A DNA stretch of 64,000 nucleotides from Flavobacterium branchiarum (GCF_030409845.1 NZ_JAUFQQ010000005.1:1-64000); one strand, 5' to 3'. Positions 41,434 through 49,500 are shown, numbered from the stretch's first letter. Notes: a model not told the origin generated them from the letters alone. A program made the numbers and translations.

Positions 41434-41679
41434 ACTAAACACAACCAACTAATAAACAATACACTAACCTCTATGTTTTTTACAACACATTTATTTTTAC
41501 AAGAGTTTGTAAATGATAGTAAAATACACATAATGAAAATTATAAAAAAATTAGTTCTCATTATTCTTGTTTTCCCCAATCATCTTGAAATTCTCATTTA
41601 ATTATATTCTCAATATACTTAGATGGAATGGGGGAATTCCGCGCAGCAGTTGGCTACATATCCAAGCAATAGTACATTG

Positions 41680-42075
41680 TTATTCTATTCCTAAATTACT
41701 ATTCTTAATGTCTTCTCTAGAAAATCCTGCATTTAAAATCGCTATTGTATCGGTGATTTCTTTTGAAAAATTCACTCTCACTATTCTAGGTGAATTTGGC
41801 AAATATTTAATCTCATAGAACCGTCTAATGTTGTTTGTAGAACTTTTATACTCTACATCACTTTTAGAAGCAAAATATTTCTTATTATCAATATAATACG
41901 TTAAGTATATAGTAGGAGACCATTTAGGAGGTACAAAAATAGAATCAATCCTAGTGATTGTTATTTTTCCATTTTATTTTAATTCATTATCAACCTTATA
42001 AGCTCTTATATATGCGAATAAAAGAAGAGAAAACATCCCTCCTAGAATTATTATTGCTTTTGTTTTAACTTTCAT
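41680..42075 (-). pseudogene. Membrane-anchored candidate immunity protein with in-frame stop
   Basis: Reading leftward from ATG 42075, the frame gives MKVKTKAIIILGGMFSLLLF (one membrane anchor), runs to codon 33 and meets TAA at 41974-41976. The same frame then continues cleanly for 97 codons (NGKITITRIDSIF ... RRFYEIKYLPNSPRIVRV ... TDTIAILNAGFSREDI) to TAA at 41680. The open continuation argues for a recent nonsense mutation, for example CAA or AAA to TAA. The gene begins 2 bp after the stop of the displaced RHS tip, the position of an immunity gene. I recall similar anchored proteins near Flavobacterium RHS tips but cannot confirm the family. Function inferred from position. Confidence 0.7.
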
Positions 42076-42077
42076 AA

Positions 42078-42857
42078 TTATTCTATTTCTTGTGGAATCG
42101 AATTTGCCCCAACTCCGATAACTCCTTTAAAATATTCTTTGACCACTGTTTCCCCAAAGCTTGAACCTGAAAGATGGTTTTCAGTCGCCTTCCCAAAACG
42201 ATTACTTAATACCGAAGTACCTGCTTGAACGGCCCATTTATTAAATGATTTTGGCACTGTAGGTGCATCACCTTCCATTAAATTATTAGGCGTATAACTA
42301 AATGTTTCTCCAAAAATAACAGGGGCAAATCCAGGAACAATAGAACTACCAGCCGAAAATAAATTTATTTCCCCAAATTCTCTTCCATTTGAAAAATATT
42401 GAGCTCCTGCATTCCCGACTACATTAGTTATTGCAGATCGCAGAGTTATTTGAGAAAATGCTGATGCAACTTCTGCAACGGCATAAGCCCCTCCTGCCGC
42501 CAGACTTCCTGAAACAGCCAATACTGGTAAAGCGACTACTCCAGCAACCATTGCAGCATGAGTGGGGTCTTTATCAGGACCATAGGCTCCTGATGGAACA
42601 TAATTGCTTTTATATCCTTTAATATTAACATTGTTTAATGCAATAGTATTACCTAAATCTTTCGCTCCATTCTGTCCCATCCAAGTAGTCGTAGCTTTAT
42701 TGTATTTCCAACTACCACTACTATCTGTATGAATAGCCCCATCATTTGCGTCTACACCAGTAGGGGGTTCTGCAATCATACCTGTTGGATCAACAAAATT
42801 GATAGGATTATTGAAAGCATAAACATACGAACCATAATTAGGCACTTCCTCTATCAA
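42078..42857 (-). CDS. Displaced RHS-core plus toxin-tip fragment
   Basis: The frame lacks a proper start: an in-frame TAA lies at 42873-42875, only a TTG (42857) is available, and translation enters in the RHS core motif (PNYGSYVYAFNNPINFVDPTG). No signal peptide or upstream RHS shell remains, so it looks like a displaced cassette. The tip (about 35-259) includes a Gly/Ala-rich hydrophobic segment (AAMVAGVVALPVLAVSGSLA) and a region ending SIPQEIE; I do not recognise its toxic activity. A candidate immunity gene with a premature stop follows after 2 bp. The tip should be silent unless recombined behind the intact carrier, with which it shares 59 bp of near-identical DNA. Confidence 0.75.
   Translation of the reverse strand: MIEEVPNYGSYVYAFNNPINFVDPTGMIAEPPTGVDANDGAIHTDSSGSWKYNKATTTWMGQNGAKDLGNTIALNNVNIKGYKSNYVPSGAYGPDKDPTHAAMVAGVVALPVLAVSGSLAAGGAYAVAEVASAFSQITLRSAITNVVGNAGAQYFSNGREFGEINLFSAGSSIVPGFAPVIFGETFSYTPNNLMEGDAPTVPKSFNKWAVQAGTSVLSNRFGKATENHLSGSSFGETVVKEYFKGVIGVGANSIPQEIE
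42786..42844. repeat. 59-bp RHS-core direct repeat, copy 1
   Basis: This copy differs from 43875-43933 at one position only (C42828 against A43917). It encodes the end of the RHS core of the displaced tip and offers homology for tip replacement. Confidence 0.95.
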
Positions 42858-42882
42858 AGGATTGAAATTTACTTAATTACTT

Positions 42883-42915
42883 GCTATTATGTCCAAATAG
42901 CTAGCCCATAATAGC
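42883..42915. repeat. Inverted repeat at the junction before the displaced tip
   Basis: GCTATTAT (42883-42890) and ATAATAGC (42908-42915) form perfect 8-bp arms around 17 bases. They lie between the first immunity gene and the displaced tip, so the structure may be a terminator or mark the recombination scar. Confidence 0.45.
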
Positions 42916-42987
42916 GTTTGCAAAGCACATAAGCTTCAAAGAGCTGACGTTATCTCAGAAAAAAACTTCCTAAAGCTAGAATATTAC

Positions 42988-43176
42988 TTATTTATGCTTT
43001 TTTATAATTTTAAAAATAATTATAAAAAATATATTTAAAACTGTCAAAAATATCAGTTTCCTATTAGTTTCAATTGAAATATTATGACCACTCCCGTAAT
43101 AAATTAACCATAAAAAACAAACAAAAACAAAAAACACACACGATAGTTTTAACAAAAAGTTAATTAATAATTTCAT
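42988..43176 (-). CDS. Two-TM small protein, candidate immunity protein
   Basis: This 62-residue protein consists of two hydrophobic helices (LINFLLKLSCVFFVFVCFLW and LIFLTVLNIFFIIIF) joined by a short polar loop, ending in a basic tail (KIIKKHK). Its ATG overlaps the stop of the RHS-tip gene by four bases (ATGA), a sign of translational coupling. In polymorphic toxin systems the gene directly after the toxin encodes its immunity protein, and a membrane location fits protection from a lipid-attacking enzyme. I recognise no family; the assignment rests on position and topology. Confidence 0.6.
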   Translation of the reverse strand: MKLLINFLLKLSCVFFVFVCFLWLIYYGSGHNISIETNRKLIFLTVLNIFFIIIFKIIKKHK

Positions 43177-44276
43177 TCAGATTTTTTATTAAGTGTATAG
43201 TGACCAATTTCTCCTGTTGATTTTAAATCAAATCCTTTATCATTTAATAGTTTACTTGTCTCATTAAATTGTGTTTTATTCATACCATTGAAATTAACGA
43301 CCATTCCGTTTTTTAAATTAGATCCTTTATTTTCTTTATTAAAAAGACTCAATACTACTAAAGCTGATTTTGTAATTAATTTTGCACTTCTTCTACTTCC
43401 GTACATATCATTTGCAAGCATACCCATTGAAGATAAATTCAATCCCAAATGCTCATTGGTACTTGCCCCCCCGTGTGCTTCCGCATCTTGTAATGCATGC
43501 AATCCTTGTCCCATAATACCCTCATCTAAGCCGTTTTGTTGCTCGAATATATTATTCCAGCCAAATGACAACCCTCTTTGTTTTGCTTCGCTATATGTCA
43601 TTCCAGTTTTTTGCTCTTTATTAGACATCATGGAATGCCAAACACTATTCTTCTCATTTTGGGATTGTGCAGTAGGAGAATAATCTATATCCTTTCTATA
43701 TTTATGATTTGTTCCATGACCTACATTATCAGTCATTAAGACATTTGCTGATGGATGATCTGCATACACACTAGCTCGATGCGCAATTCTTCTTGCATCT
43801 TTTACACTATAACCCATAGTAATCATCGCGTTAACTGTAATTTGATAATGCACTGAAACTGCAAATTTCCCATCTGGATCAACAAAATTGATAGGATTAT
43901 TGAAAGCATAAACATAAGAACCATAATTAGGCATTTTTTCACCCAATGGGTCTGGAGATATCCATCGTCCTACAGCATCACCAATAGGTTGTGCATAAGG
44001 ATCTGTAGGGTCATGAATTATGCGTCCAACAATTTGTTGGTTCTTTACATGCCAGCGGACTCTACCAATAGTGACGATACTATCTAGGTCGTGAACTTCG
44101 AGATATTTTCCGTTACTCAACGTTGCAACATGCGCTTTTGAGCCATATTTAGCAAATGGATTTCCTGCTAGAATATTTTTTGCTCTTCTTTCCTGTTCTT
44201 CTTTTGACAAAATTTCCTGAGCTGATGCTACATTAAAACTAAGGACTAAAAGTATTAAAAAATAAAGGGTTTTCAT
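43173..44276 (-). CDS. Miniature RHS-core secreted protein with phospholipase C/HET-C-like tip
   Basis: This 367-residue protein has a Sec signal peptide (MKTLYFLILLVLSFNVASAQ), a short conserved N-terminal region (about 21-100), one RHS-core motif (GRWISPDPLGEKMPNYGSY to NFVDPDGK, about 103-137) and a C-terminal tip. RHS proteins usually exceed 1000 residues and have a beta-cage; that shell is absent. The tip has H143 (VHYQIT), D173 (YADHP), H187, H191, H214 and the cluster LH260-ALQD264-AEAH268, resembling the zinc sites of phospholipase C, HET-C and S1/P1-fold enzymes. I infer a zinc-dependent lipase or nuclease toxin. A 2-TM candidate immunity gene overlaps its stop. The fold call is by motif only. 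Confidence 0.7.
   Translation of the reverse strand: MKTLYFLILLVLSFNVASAQEILSKEEQERRAKNILAGNPFAKYGSKAHVATLSNGKYLEVHDLDSIVTIGRVRWHVKNQQIVGRIIHDPTDPYAQPIGDAVGRWISPDPLGEKMPNYGSYVYAFNNPINFVDPDGKFAVSVHYQITVNAMITMGYSVKDARRIAHRASVYADHPSANVLMTDNVGHGTNHKYRKDIDYSPTAQSQNEKNSVWHSMMSNKEQKTGMTYSEAKQRGLSFGWNNIFEQQNGLDEGIMGQGLHALQDAEAHGGASTNEHLGLNLSSMGMLANDMYGSRRSAKLITKSALVVLSLFNKENKGSNLKNGMVVNFNGMNKTQFNETSKLLNDKGFDLKSTGEIGHYTLNKKSE
43875..43933. repeat. 59-bp RHS-core direct repeat, copy 2
   Basis: This matches 42786-42844 in the same orientation with a single mismatch, 1089 bp apart. It encodes NYGSYVYAFNNPINFVDP in the intact carrier. Confidence 0.95.
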
Positions 44277-44630
44277 AAATTTTATTTTGGTTAAAATAGT
44301 ATAAAATCTAATTAATTTAGATTAATTCCTACAATATGATTATTTTTAATATATTAATACTGTCAAATTATAAATTTAACACAAAAAATAGATTCAAGCA
44401 ACGCCGATTTTTACGGCCCCACGCTAGCGCGAACATCTTGCTGGTGAACTCAAAGCTGTCTATTCCTAAAAGATTTACATCACTCACCCCCCCAATAACT
44501 TCAATTAAAAACACCATTTAAAGAATTAAATATTAATTCTTACTTTTATAGTAACTCAGTTCTTAATCTACATTAAGTTACATTTTTTCATAATGAGAGT
44601 AACTTTGTCAAACAATTAAAGCAAACCATT
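44277..44630. other. Intergenic region between RHS carrier and pirin operon
   Basis: These 354 bp separate two divergent transcripts. A GC-richer patch at about 44395-44460 (around acgctagcgcgaac) contrasts with its AT-rich surroundings and may be a scar of acquired DNA; it encodes nothing convincing. A TAACTTTG -7 box at 44600-44607 precedes the pirin operon by 23 bp, without a clear -33 TTG. No promoter was recognised for the RHS carrier. Confidence 0.5.
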
Positions 44631-45509
44631 ATGAAAACTAAAAATATAGAAATCGTAGTTGCTCCAAATCAGCCCCATTTTGTTGGTGACGGATTTAGAG
44701 TACATAATTTTATTCCGAGTGTGCCACAATTAAGCATGAAACGCATGAGTCCGTTTATTATGCTCGATTATAATTCAAAATTCTATTTTCCGGCTACAAA
44801 TACTCCAAAAGGAGTTGGCGTACACCCACATCGTGGTTTCGAAACTGTTACTATTGCTTACAAAGGCAAAGTGGCACATCATGATAGTAGCGGAGGTGGT
44901 GGAGTAATTGGCGAAGGCGACGTACAATGGATGACAGCAGCATCGGGAGTTTTACATAAAGAATATCACGAAGAAAATTTCAGTAAAACAGGAGGTGATT
45001 TCCAAATGGTACAACTTTGGGTAAACTTGCCTGCAAAAGACAAAATGTCAAAACCAAAATACCAAGGAATTACCAATGCTGAAATTAGCAAATATGAGCT
45101 TCCTGAAAATGGTGGTCATATCGAAGTTATCGCTGGACAATATCAAGATGTAAAAGGAACAGCATCAACCTTTACTCCTTTGCATTTGCTTAATGCACGA
45201 TTAAATAAAGGCGGAAAAGCAACTTTTAATTTCCCTGCTACTTATAATACTGCTTTATTGGTAATAGAAGGAAGTATTACTATAAATGGTAGTACAAACG
45301 TACCAACAGACCATTTAGTTTTATTCAAAAATGAAGGAGAAGATTTTAATATTGAAGCTTTAGAAAACAGTATTGTATTGGTTTTAAGCGGTGAACCAAT
45401 TAATGAGCCAATTGCTACTCATGGCCCTTTTGTAATGAATACACAAGAAGAATTAATTCAGGCTGTAAATGATTACAATAATGGTAAATTTGGAGTTCTA
45501 GAAGATTAA
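44631..45509 (+). CDS. Pirin-family protein (first of two)
   Basis: This 292-residue bicupin of the pirin family has the N-terminal iron-binding signature GVHPHRGFETVTIAYKGKV and WMTAASGVLHKE, then a second cupin half. Bacterial pirins are associated with redox responses, quercetin-2,3-dioxygenase activity or control of pyruvate dehydrogenase; no single role can be assigned. It is the first gene of a tight rightward set (pirin, pirin, OsmC, GNAT) with gaps of 15, 3 and 5 bp. Pairing with OsmC suggests a stress or detoxification theme, which is inference. Confidence 0.92.
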   Translation: MKTKNIEIVVAPNQPHFVGDGFRVHNFIPSVPQLSMKRMSPFIMLDYNSKFYFPATNTPKGVGVHPHRGFETVTIAYKGKVAHHDSSGGGGVIGEGDVQWMTAASGVLHKEYHEENFSKTGGDFQMVQLWVNLPAKDKMSKPKYQGITNAEISKYELPENGGHIEVIAGQYQDVKGTASTFTPLHLLNARLNKGGKATFNFPATYNTALLVIEGSITINGSTNVPTDHLVLFKNEGEDFNIEALENSIVLVLSGEPINEPIATHGPFVMNTQEELIQAVNDYNNGKFGVLED

Positions 45510-45524
45510 TTTTAAAAATATAAT

Positions 45525-46406
45525 ATGTCAAACGTAAATCTAATTATTGAAGAACGCGCTGCCAACATTGGTAATTTCATGGTGGGTAGATTATTGCCCT
45601 TTCGGGAAAAAAGAGCCGTTGGTCCATTTGTATTTATAGATCACATGGGACCTGCACATTTAAGTGACCATGAAAATATGGACGTTCCGCCACATCCGCA
45701 CATTGGATTATCGACTCTTACCTTTTTGTTTGAAGGAAGTATCATGCACAAAGACAGTCTGGGAACCGAAATGGAGATTAAACCCGGAGCAGTAAACTGG
45801 ATGACTGCTGGAAAAGGAATTGTACATTCTGAGCGAACTCCTGAGTATTTGCGTAAAACGGACAAAATGCTTCATGGATTGCAAATTTGGGTTGCGTTAC
45901 CAAAAGAATTGGAGCAAATGGAACCTAGTTTTGTACATGTTGAAGCCAATGATATTCCCGCTTGGGAAAAAGATGGTGTATCATACAAGCTGATTGCTGG
46001 AGAAGCTTTTGGCAAACAATCACCAGTTCCAGTTTACAGTCCGTTATATTTTATTGAAATCAAAAGTACCACAGCACAAACAATAAGTATTGGAAAAGAT
46101 TTGTTTGGCGAAAGTGGCCTGTATATTCTAGAGGGAAGCATCAAAAGTGGAGGACATACTTACGATTCTAAACAAATACTGATTGCAAACGACAGCACAT
46201 TATGTGAATTTGAAATAGCAGCTAATACAACCGTTTATATATTTGGAGGAACTCCATTTCCAGAAGAACATTTCATTTTTTGGAATTTTGTTTCATCTGA
46301 TAAAGAACTAATCGAAAAAGCAAAAAAAGACTGGACTGCACAAACTTTTCCTAAAGTTCCTGGAGAGACCGAATTTGTTCCATTACCTGAACCTAAAATG
46401 AGATAA
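45525..46406 (+). CDS. Pirin-family protein (second of two)
   Basis: This 293-residue pirin paralogue is clearly diverged from its neighbour. The N-terminal cupin shows RPFREKRAVGPFVFIDHMGP-type sequence (visible core VGPFVFIDHMGP), the metal-binding PPHPHIGLSTLTFLFEG, and WMTAGKGIVHSERTPE. The C-terminal half has the family's weaker cupin and ends with FWNFVSSDKELIEKAKKDW. It lies 15 bp after the first pirin gene and 3 bp before OsmC, so all are probably on one mRNA. Having two non-identical pirins in one operon suggests separate substrates or a heteromer, which sequence cannot settle. Confidence 0.93.
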   Translation: MSNVNLIIEERAANIGNFMVGRLLPFREKRAVGPFVFIDHMGPAHLSDHENMDVPPHPHIGLSTLTFLFEGSIMHKDSLGTEMEIKPGAVNWMTAGKGIVHSERTPEYLRKTDKMLHGLQIWVALPKELEQMEPSFVHVEANDIPAWEKDGVSYKLIAGEAFGKQSPVPVYSPLYFIEIKSTTAQTISIGKDLFGESGLYILEGSIKSGGHTYDSKQILIANDSTLCEFEIAANTTVYIFGGTPFPEEHFIFWNFVSSDKELIEKAKKDWTAQTFPKVPGETEFVPLPEPKMR

Positions 46407-46409
46407 CTT

Positions 46410-46805
46410 ATGAACACAATCACAGCAAGTATTGACACCAGAAAATATCGGACGGAAATAAAATCGGCTAGCGGTAATATTGTTATCGCGGATGAACCCC
46501 AAGAAGTTGGAGGAAAAAATTTAGGCTTCTCCCCTTCTGAATTATTAGCATCTGCATTGGCATCCTGTACGTTAATCACATTACGCATGTACATTGACCA
46601 CAAACAATGGGATGTATCAGAAATCAATATCGCAGTAGATTTTGAGAAAAACGCAGAACAAAATGTTTCCTTATTGACACGTAAAATCGAAATAACAGGA
46701 AATGTTGATGAAGCCAAAAAACAAAGGCTTTTAAAAATTGCCAATAGCTGTCCGATACACAAAACACTTACAAATACGATACAAATACAAACCACTTTAG
46801 ACTAA
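46410..46805 (+). CDS. OsmC-family protein
   Basis: This is a 131-residue OsmC/Ohr-superfamily member. The first conserved region is GFSPSELLASALASCTLITLRMY with the first reactive cysteine in ASCT, and the second is NSCPIHKTL with the resolving cysteine. Such proteins reduce organic or fatty-acid hydroperoxides using a Cys pair, though the YhfA-like subgroup has less certain function. It is the third gene of the pirin operon, with 3 bp before it and 5 bp after it. Confidence 0.92.
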   Translation: MNTITASIDTRKYRTEIKSASGNIVIADEPQEVGGKNLGFSPSELLASALASCTLITLRMYIDHKQWDVSEINIAVDFEKNAEQNVSLLTRKIEITGNVDEAKKQRLLKIANSCPIHKTLTNTIQIQTTLD

Positions 46806-46810
46806 ACATC

Positions 46811-47095
46811 ATGGAAATAGAACAAATAAACGAAGACAGAAAAGGATATTATAAAGCAGTAGAAGACGGAAAAGAAGCTGGATTAATGACCTATACTTGG
46901 GCTGGAGACACCAAATTTATAATCGACCACACCGAAGTTAATGCAGACTTTAATGGTAAAGGCGTTGGAAAAAAACTAGTTATGTCTGCAGTAGCCTATG
47001 CACGAGAAAATAATCTAAAGATTATTCCGCTATGTCCATTTGCGAAAAGCGTTTTTGATAAGACAGAAGAAATAAGAGATGTGTTATTTCATTAA
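46811..47095 (+). CDS. Small GNAT N-acetyltransferase (YjdJ-like)
   Basis: This 94-residue protein is of the compact GNAT subgroup. The acetyl-CoA-binding signature is DFNGKGVGKKLVMSAVAYARE, preceded by FIIDHTEVN and followed by LKIIPLCPFAKSVFDK. These short acetyltransferases (YjdJ, GTLF3B) are widespread and their substrates are unknown. It is the last gene of the pirin-pirin-OsmC-GNAT set, and hairpin repeats follow it at 47151-47205. Confidence 0.9.
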   Translation: MEIEQINEDRKGYYKAVEDGKEAGLMTYTWAGDTKFIIDHTEVNADFNGKGVGKKLVMSAVAYARENNLKIIPLCPFAKSVFDKTEEIRDVLFH

Positions 47096-47150
47096 TTAAA
47101 GACACTGAGGCACTAAGTCTCTAAGTTTTCAAGGTAAGGACGCACTGGGT

Positions 47151-47205
47151 AGAGACGCACTTCAGTGCGTCTCTAGAAAGAGAGTATCTTCGATGCTCTC
47201 TTTCT
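47151..47205. repeat. Two adjacent REP-like hairpins
   Basis: The first hairpin is AGAGACGCAC/GTGCGTCTCT (47151-47160, 47165-47174), a perfect 10-bp stem with a 4-base loop. The second is AGAAAGAGAGTATC/GATGCTCTCTTTCT (47175-47188, 47192-47205), a 14-bp stem with one G-U pair. They abut without a gap. The gagacgc core recurs in the tpiA hairpin. They may end the pirin operon, though no strong T-run follows. Confidence 0.7.
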
Positions 47206-47292
47206 AAAACCAGCCCATTCCTACTTTTTTTTATCCTTATTTCCAAAAGTCCGCCAAAAGAATTACATTTGCATGTAATTTAAACCTAGACT

Positions 47293-48711
47293 ATGACAAG
47301 GATAATTACAATTTTCTGTTTTCTTATAGCTCAGATTGGCTTTTCTCAATCAACAGCAACCTACTTAGATAAAATTAGAAACAACGAAGCGGCCTTAACT
47401 GCTTTCTTTTCTCAGATGCCAAAAGGCGGTGATTTACATCATCATTTCTCAGGTTCTATCTATGCCGAACCTTTACTAGAAAGAGCCATTGCAGAAGATT
47501 TCTATTTAAATTTAGAAACAATGCAAGTTTTAAAAACCAAACCTGAAAAAGGAAATTGGGAGACTTTTTCTTCAATTAATAAAAGAGACAAATTAGAATA
47601 TTACAAACAACAAATCATGCAAGCGTGGTCTGTAAAAGACTATAATGGTATTTCTGTTCCTTCTGATGATTTATTTTTTGACTCTTTCGAAAAATTCTCA
47701 CCAACTATCGACGGACATTTTGCTGAAGGCTTGTTAGAACTTAAAAACAGAGCGATAAAAGAAAATGTAAGCTATATCGAAACACAACTAAACACAATTC
47801 CATGTGATATGAATGTGGGTGATTTAGCTGATTTTAATACTAAACTAAGAAAAGCTGCTGCTCAAAAAGATGAAAAAGCACTTTTCAAATTGCTAAATAC
47901 TCTTTACAAATCATTGCAGAACAAAAAAGCTGATAAATATGCTGACGATTTCAACACCAACTTTATAGCTAAATTACACCAAGACCTTAAAATCGATGAT
48001 GCAAATTTCACTATGCGTTATCAAAACTTTGTGTTACGTTTTATGGAGCCAGTAGATTTATTCAAAAATCTTGTAATTGCTTTTATTTCTGCTGACGAAA
48101 GCAAATTGATAGCGGGTGTAAACATTGTTTCTCCAGAGCATGGCGAAACCTCTATGAAAGATTATTGGTTGCACATGGTTATGTTTAAATACTGCCATTC
48201 TCGTTTTCCAGATGTAAAATATACACTTCACGCAGGTGAGCTTACATTAGGATTGGTTCAGCCAGAAGAGTTAACATGGCATATTACTGCTGCAATACAT
48301 ACTGCAGGAGCAAATAGAATCGGACATGGGGTAGATATCGCTTACGAAGAGAACTCGTATGATTTATTGCGCCATATGGCAAAGAATAACATTCCGATTG
48401 AAATCAACTTAGTAAGTAATGAATTTATTCTAAAGGTTAAAAATGCGCGCCATCCATTTACTTTATACAAAGAATTTAATGTTCCAATTGTTATTAGTAC
48501 AGATGATGCAGGGATCTTAAGAACGAATATGACTGAGCAATACGTTTTATTAGCCAGCAGATATCAGGATGTTTCTTATGCAACGATTAAACAATACGTT
48601 TACAACAGTATCGATTATAGCTTTATTCAGGAAGATGCCGTTAAAAAGCAATTGCGAAAAGACCTTGATGAAAGATTCAAGACTTTTGAAGCCAAATTTT
48701 CAGATAAATAA
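47293..48711 (+). CDS. Secreted adenosine deaminase-family protein
   Basis: This 472-residue metal-dependent deaminase has a signal peptide (MTRIITIFCFLIAQIGFSQ), so it acts outside the cytoplasm. Zinc-binding and catalytic motifs of the family are present: KGGDLHHHFSGS, LHAGEL, IGHGVDI, and STDDAGILRT near the C terminus. An insertion around residues 100-210 and overall length match the ADGF/ADA2-like branch rather than cytosolic Add. It would convert adenosine to inosine for nucleoside scavenging, which suits an organism that also exports a 5'-nucleotidase. A TACATTTG box lies at 47264-47271. Confidence 0.92.
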   Translation: MTRIITIFCFLIAQIGFSQSTATYLDKIRNNEAALTAFFSQMPKGGDLHHHFSGSIYAEPLLERAIAEDFYLNLETMQVLKTKPEKGNWETFSSINKRDKLEYYKQQIMQAWSVKDYNGISVPSDDLFFDSFEKFSPTIDGHFAEGLLELKNRAIKENVSYIETQLNTIPCDMNVGDLADFNTKLRKAAAQKDEKALFKLLNTLYKSLQNKKADKYADDFNTNFIAKLHQDLKIDDANFTMRYQNFVLRFMEPVDLFKNLVIAFISADESKLIAGVNIVSPEHGETSMKDYWLHMVMFKYCHSRFPDVKYTLHAGELTLGLVQPEELTWHITAAIHTAGANRIGHGVDIAYEENSYDLLRHMAKNNIPIEINLVSNEFILKVKNARHPFTLYKEFNVPIVISTDDAGILRTNMTEQYVLLASRYQDVSYATIKQYVYNSIDYSFIQEDAVKKQLRKDLDERFKTFEAKFSDK

Positions 48712-48714
48712 AAT

Positions 48715-49017
48715 ATGATTCTAGAGGCTGCCTTCTTATTTGTAAAAGAAAATCAGGAAAAAGATTTTGAGTGTGATTTTGCCAAAGCAGGTCAGTATAT
48801 TTCATCTATTGATGGGTATATAGGACATACGTTGCAAAAATGCATAGAACAACCTAACAAATATCTTTTATTGGTGAATTGGAGAAATCTCGAAGATCAT
48901 ACAATTGGTTTTAGAGAATCAGCAGCATATCTAGAATGGAAGAAATTATTGCACCATTATTATGAACCGTTTCCTATTGTAGAACATTTTGAAACGGTTT
49001 TTGAAAACAAAAAATAA
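48715..49017 (+). CDS. Antibiotic biosynthesis monooxygenase (ABM)-type protein
   Basis: This 100-residue dimeric alpha+beta-barrel (ABM/DUF1330-like) protein opens with MILEAAFLFVKENQEKDFE, has the core YIGHTLQKCIEQPNKYLLLVNW and a final region AYLEWKKLLHHYYEPFPIVEHF. Despite the family name, members include heme-degrading enzymes and quinol monooxygenases, and many have no known substrate. It sits 3 bp after the adenosine deaminase gene and 9 bp before rlmH, so it is probably co-transcribed. No heme-binding pattern was identified. Confidence 0.88.
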   Translation: MILEAAFLFVKENQEKDFECDFAKAGQYISSIDGYIGHTLQKCIEQPNKYLLLVNWRNLEDHTIGFRESAAYLEWKKLLHHYYEPFPIVEHFETVFENKK

Positions 49018-49026
49018 TATTCGAAA

Positions 49027-49500
49027 ATGAATATAAAACTTATTGCGATTGGTAAAACCGATAATAAATCGCTACAAACTTTAATTGATGATTATACCAA
49101 ACGGTTGTCTTTTTACATCAAATTTGATTTGGAAATTATTCCAGATATCAAAAATGTAAAAAACTTATCTGAGAGTCAGCAAAAAGAAAAAGAAGGGGAA
49201 TTGATTTTGGCAAAATTAGCGCCAACAGATCAATTAATTTTATTGGATGAAAACGGTAAAAACTTCTCAAGCGTAGGTTTTTCAGAAGAATTACAAAAGA
49301 AAATGAACTCGGGTATTAAAACACTTGTTTTTGTAATTGGTGGACCTTATGGATTTTCGGATACTGTTTATAGCAAAGCACAAGGGAAAATTTCACTTTC
49401 ATTAATGACATTTTCCCATCAAATGGTGCGTTTGTTTTTTATTGAACAACTGTATCGTGGTTTTACAATTTTAAGAAACGAGCCTTACCATCATCAATAA
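49027..49500 (+). CDS. rlmH: 23S rRNA (pseudouridine-1915-N3)-methyltransferase RlmH
   Basis: RlmH methylates pseudouridine 1915 in helix 69 of 23S rRNA, at the subunit interface. The 157-residue SPOUT protein has the family motifs LLDENGKNFSS, FVIGGPYGFSD and the C-terminal SLMTFSHQMVRLFFIEQLYR followed by the conserved RNEPYHHQ end. Length and motifs match the family exactly. It lies 9 bp after the ABM-type gene. Confidence 0.97.
   Translation: MNIKLIAIGKTDNKSLQTLIDDYTKRLSFYIKFDLEIIPDIKNVKNLSESQQKEKEGELILAKLAPTDQLILLDENGKNFSSVGFSEELQKKMNSGIKTLVFVIGGPYGFSDTVYSKAQGKISLSLMTFSHQMVRLFFIEQLYRGFTILRNEPYHHQ

Noticed and set aside
41533..41601. Short plus-strand frame MKIIKKLVLIILVFPNHLEILI near the RHS locus
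   Set aside because: Only 22 codons, looks like a signal peptide that runs into a stop; could be a remnant but cannot be supported as a gene.
44336..44521. 61-codon plus-strand frame between the RHS carrier and the pirin gene
   Set aside because: Composition shifts with the GC-rich patch inside it and it resembles no protein; the first third is plain AT-rich sequence.
46235..46795. 186-codon minus-strand frame across the second pirin and OsmC genes
   Set aside because: Antisense to two clearly recognised genes on the plus strand.
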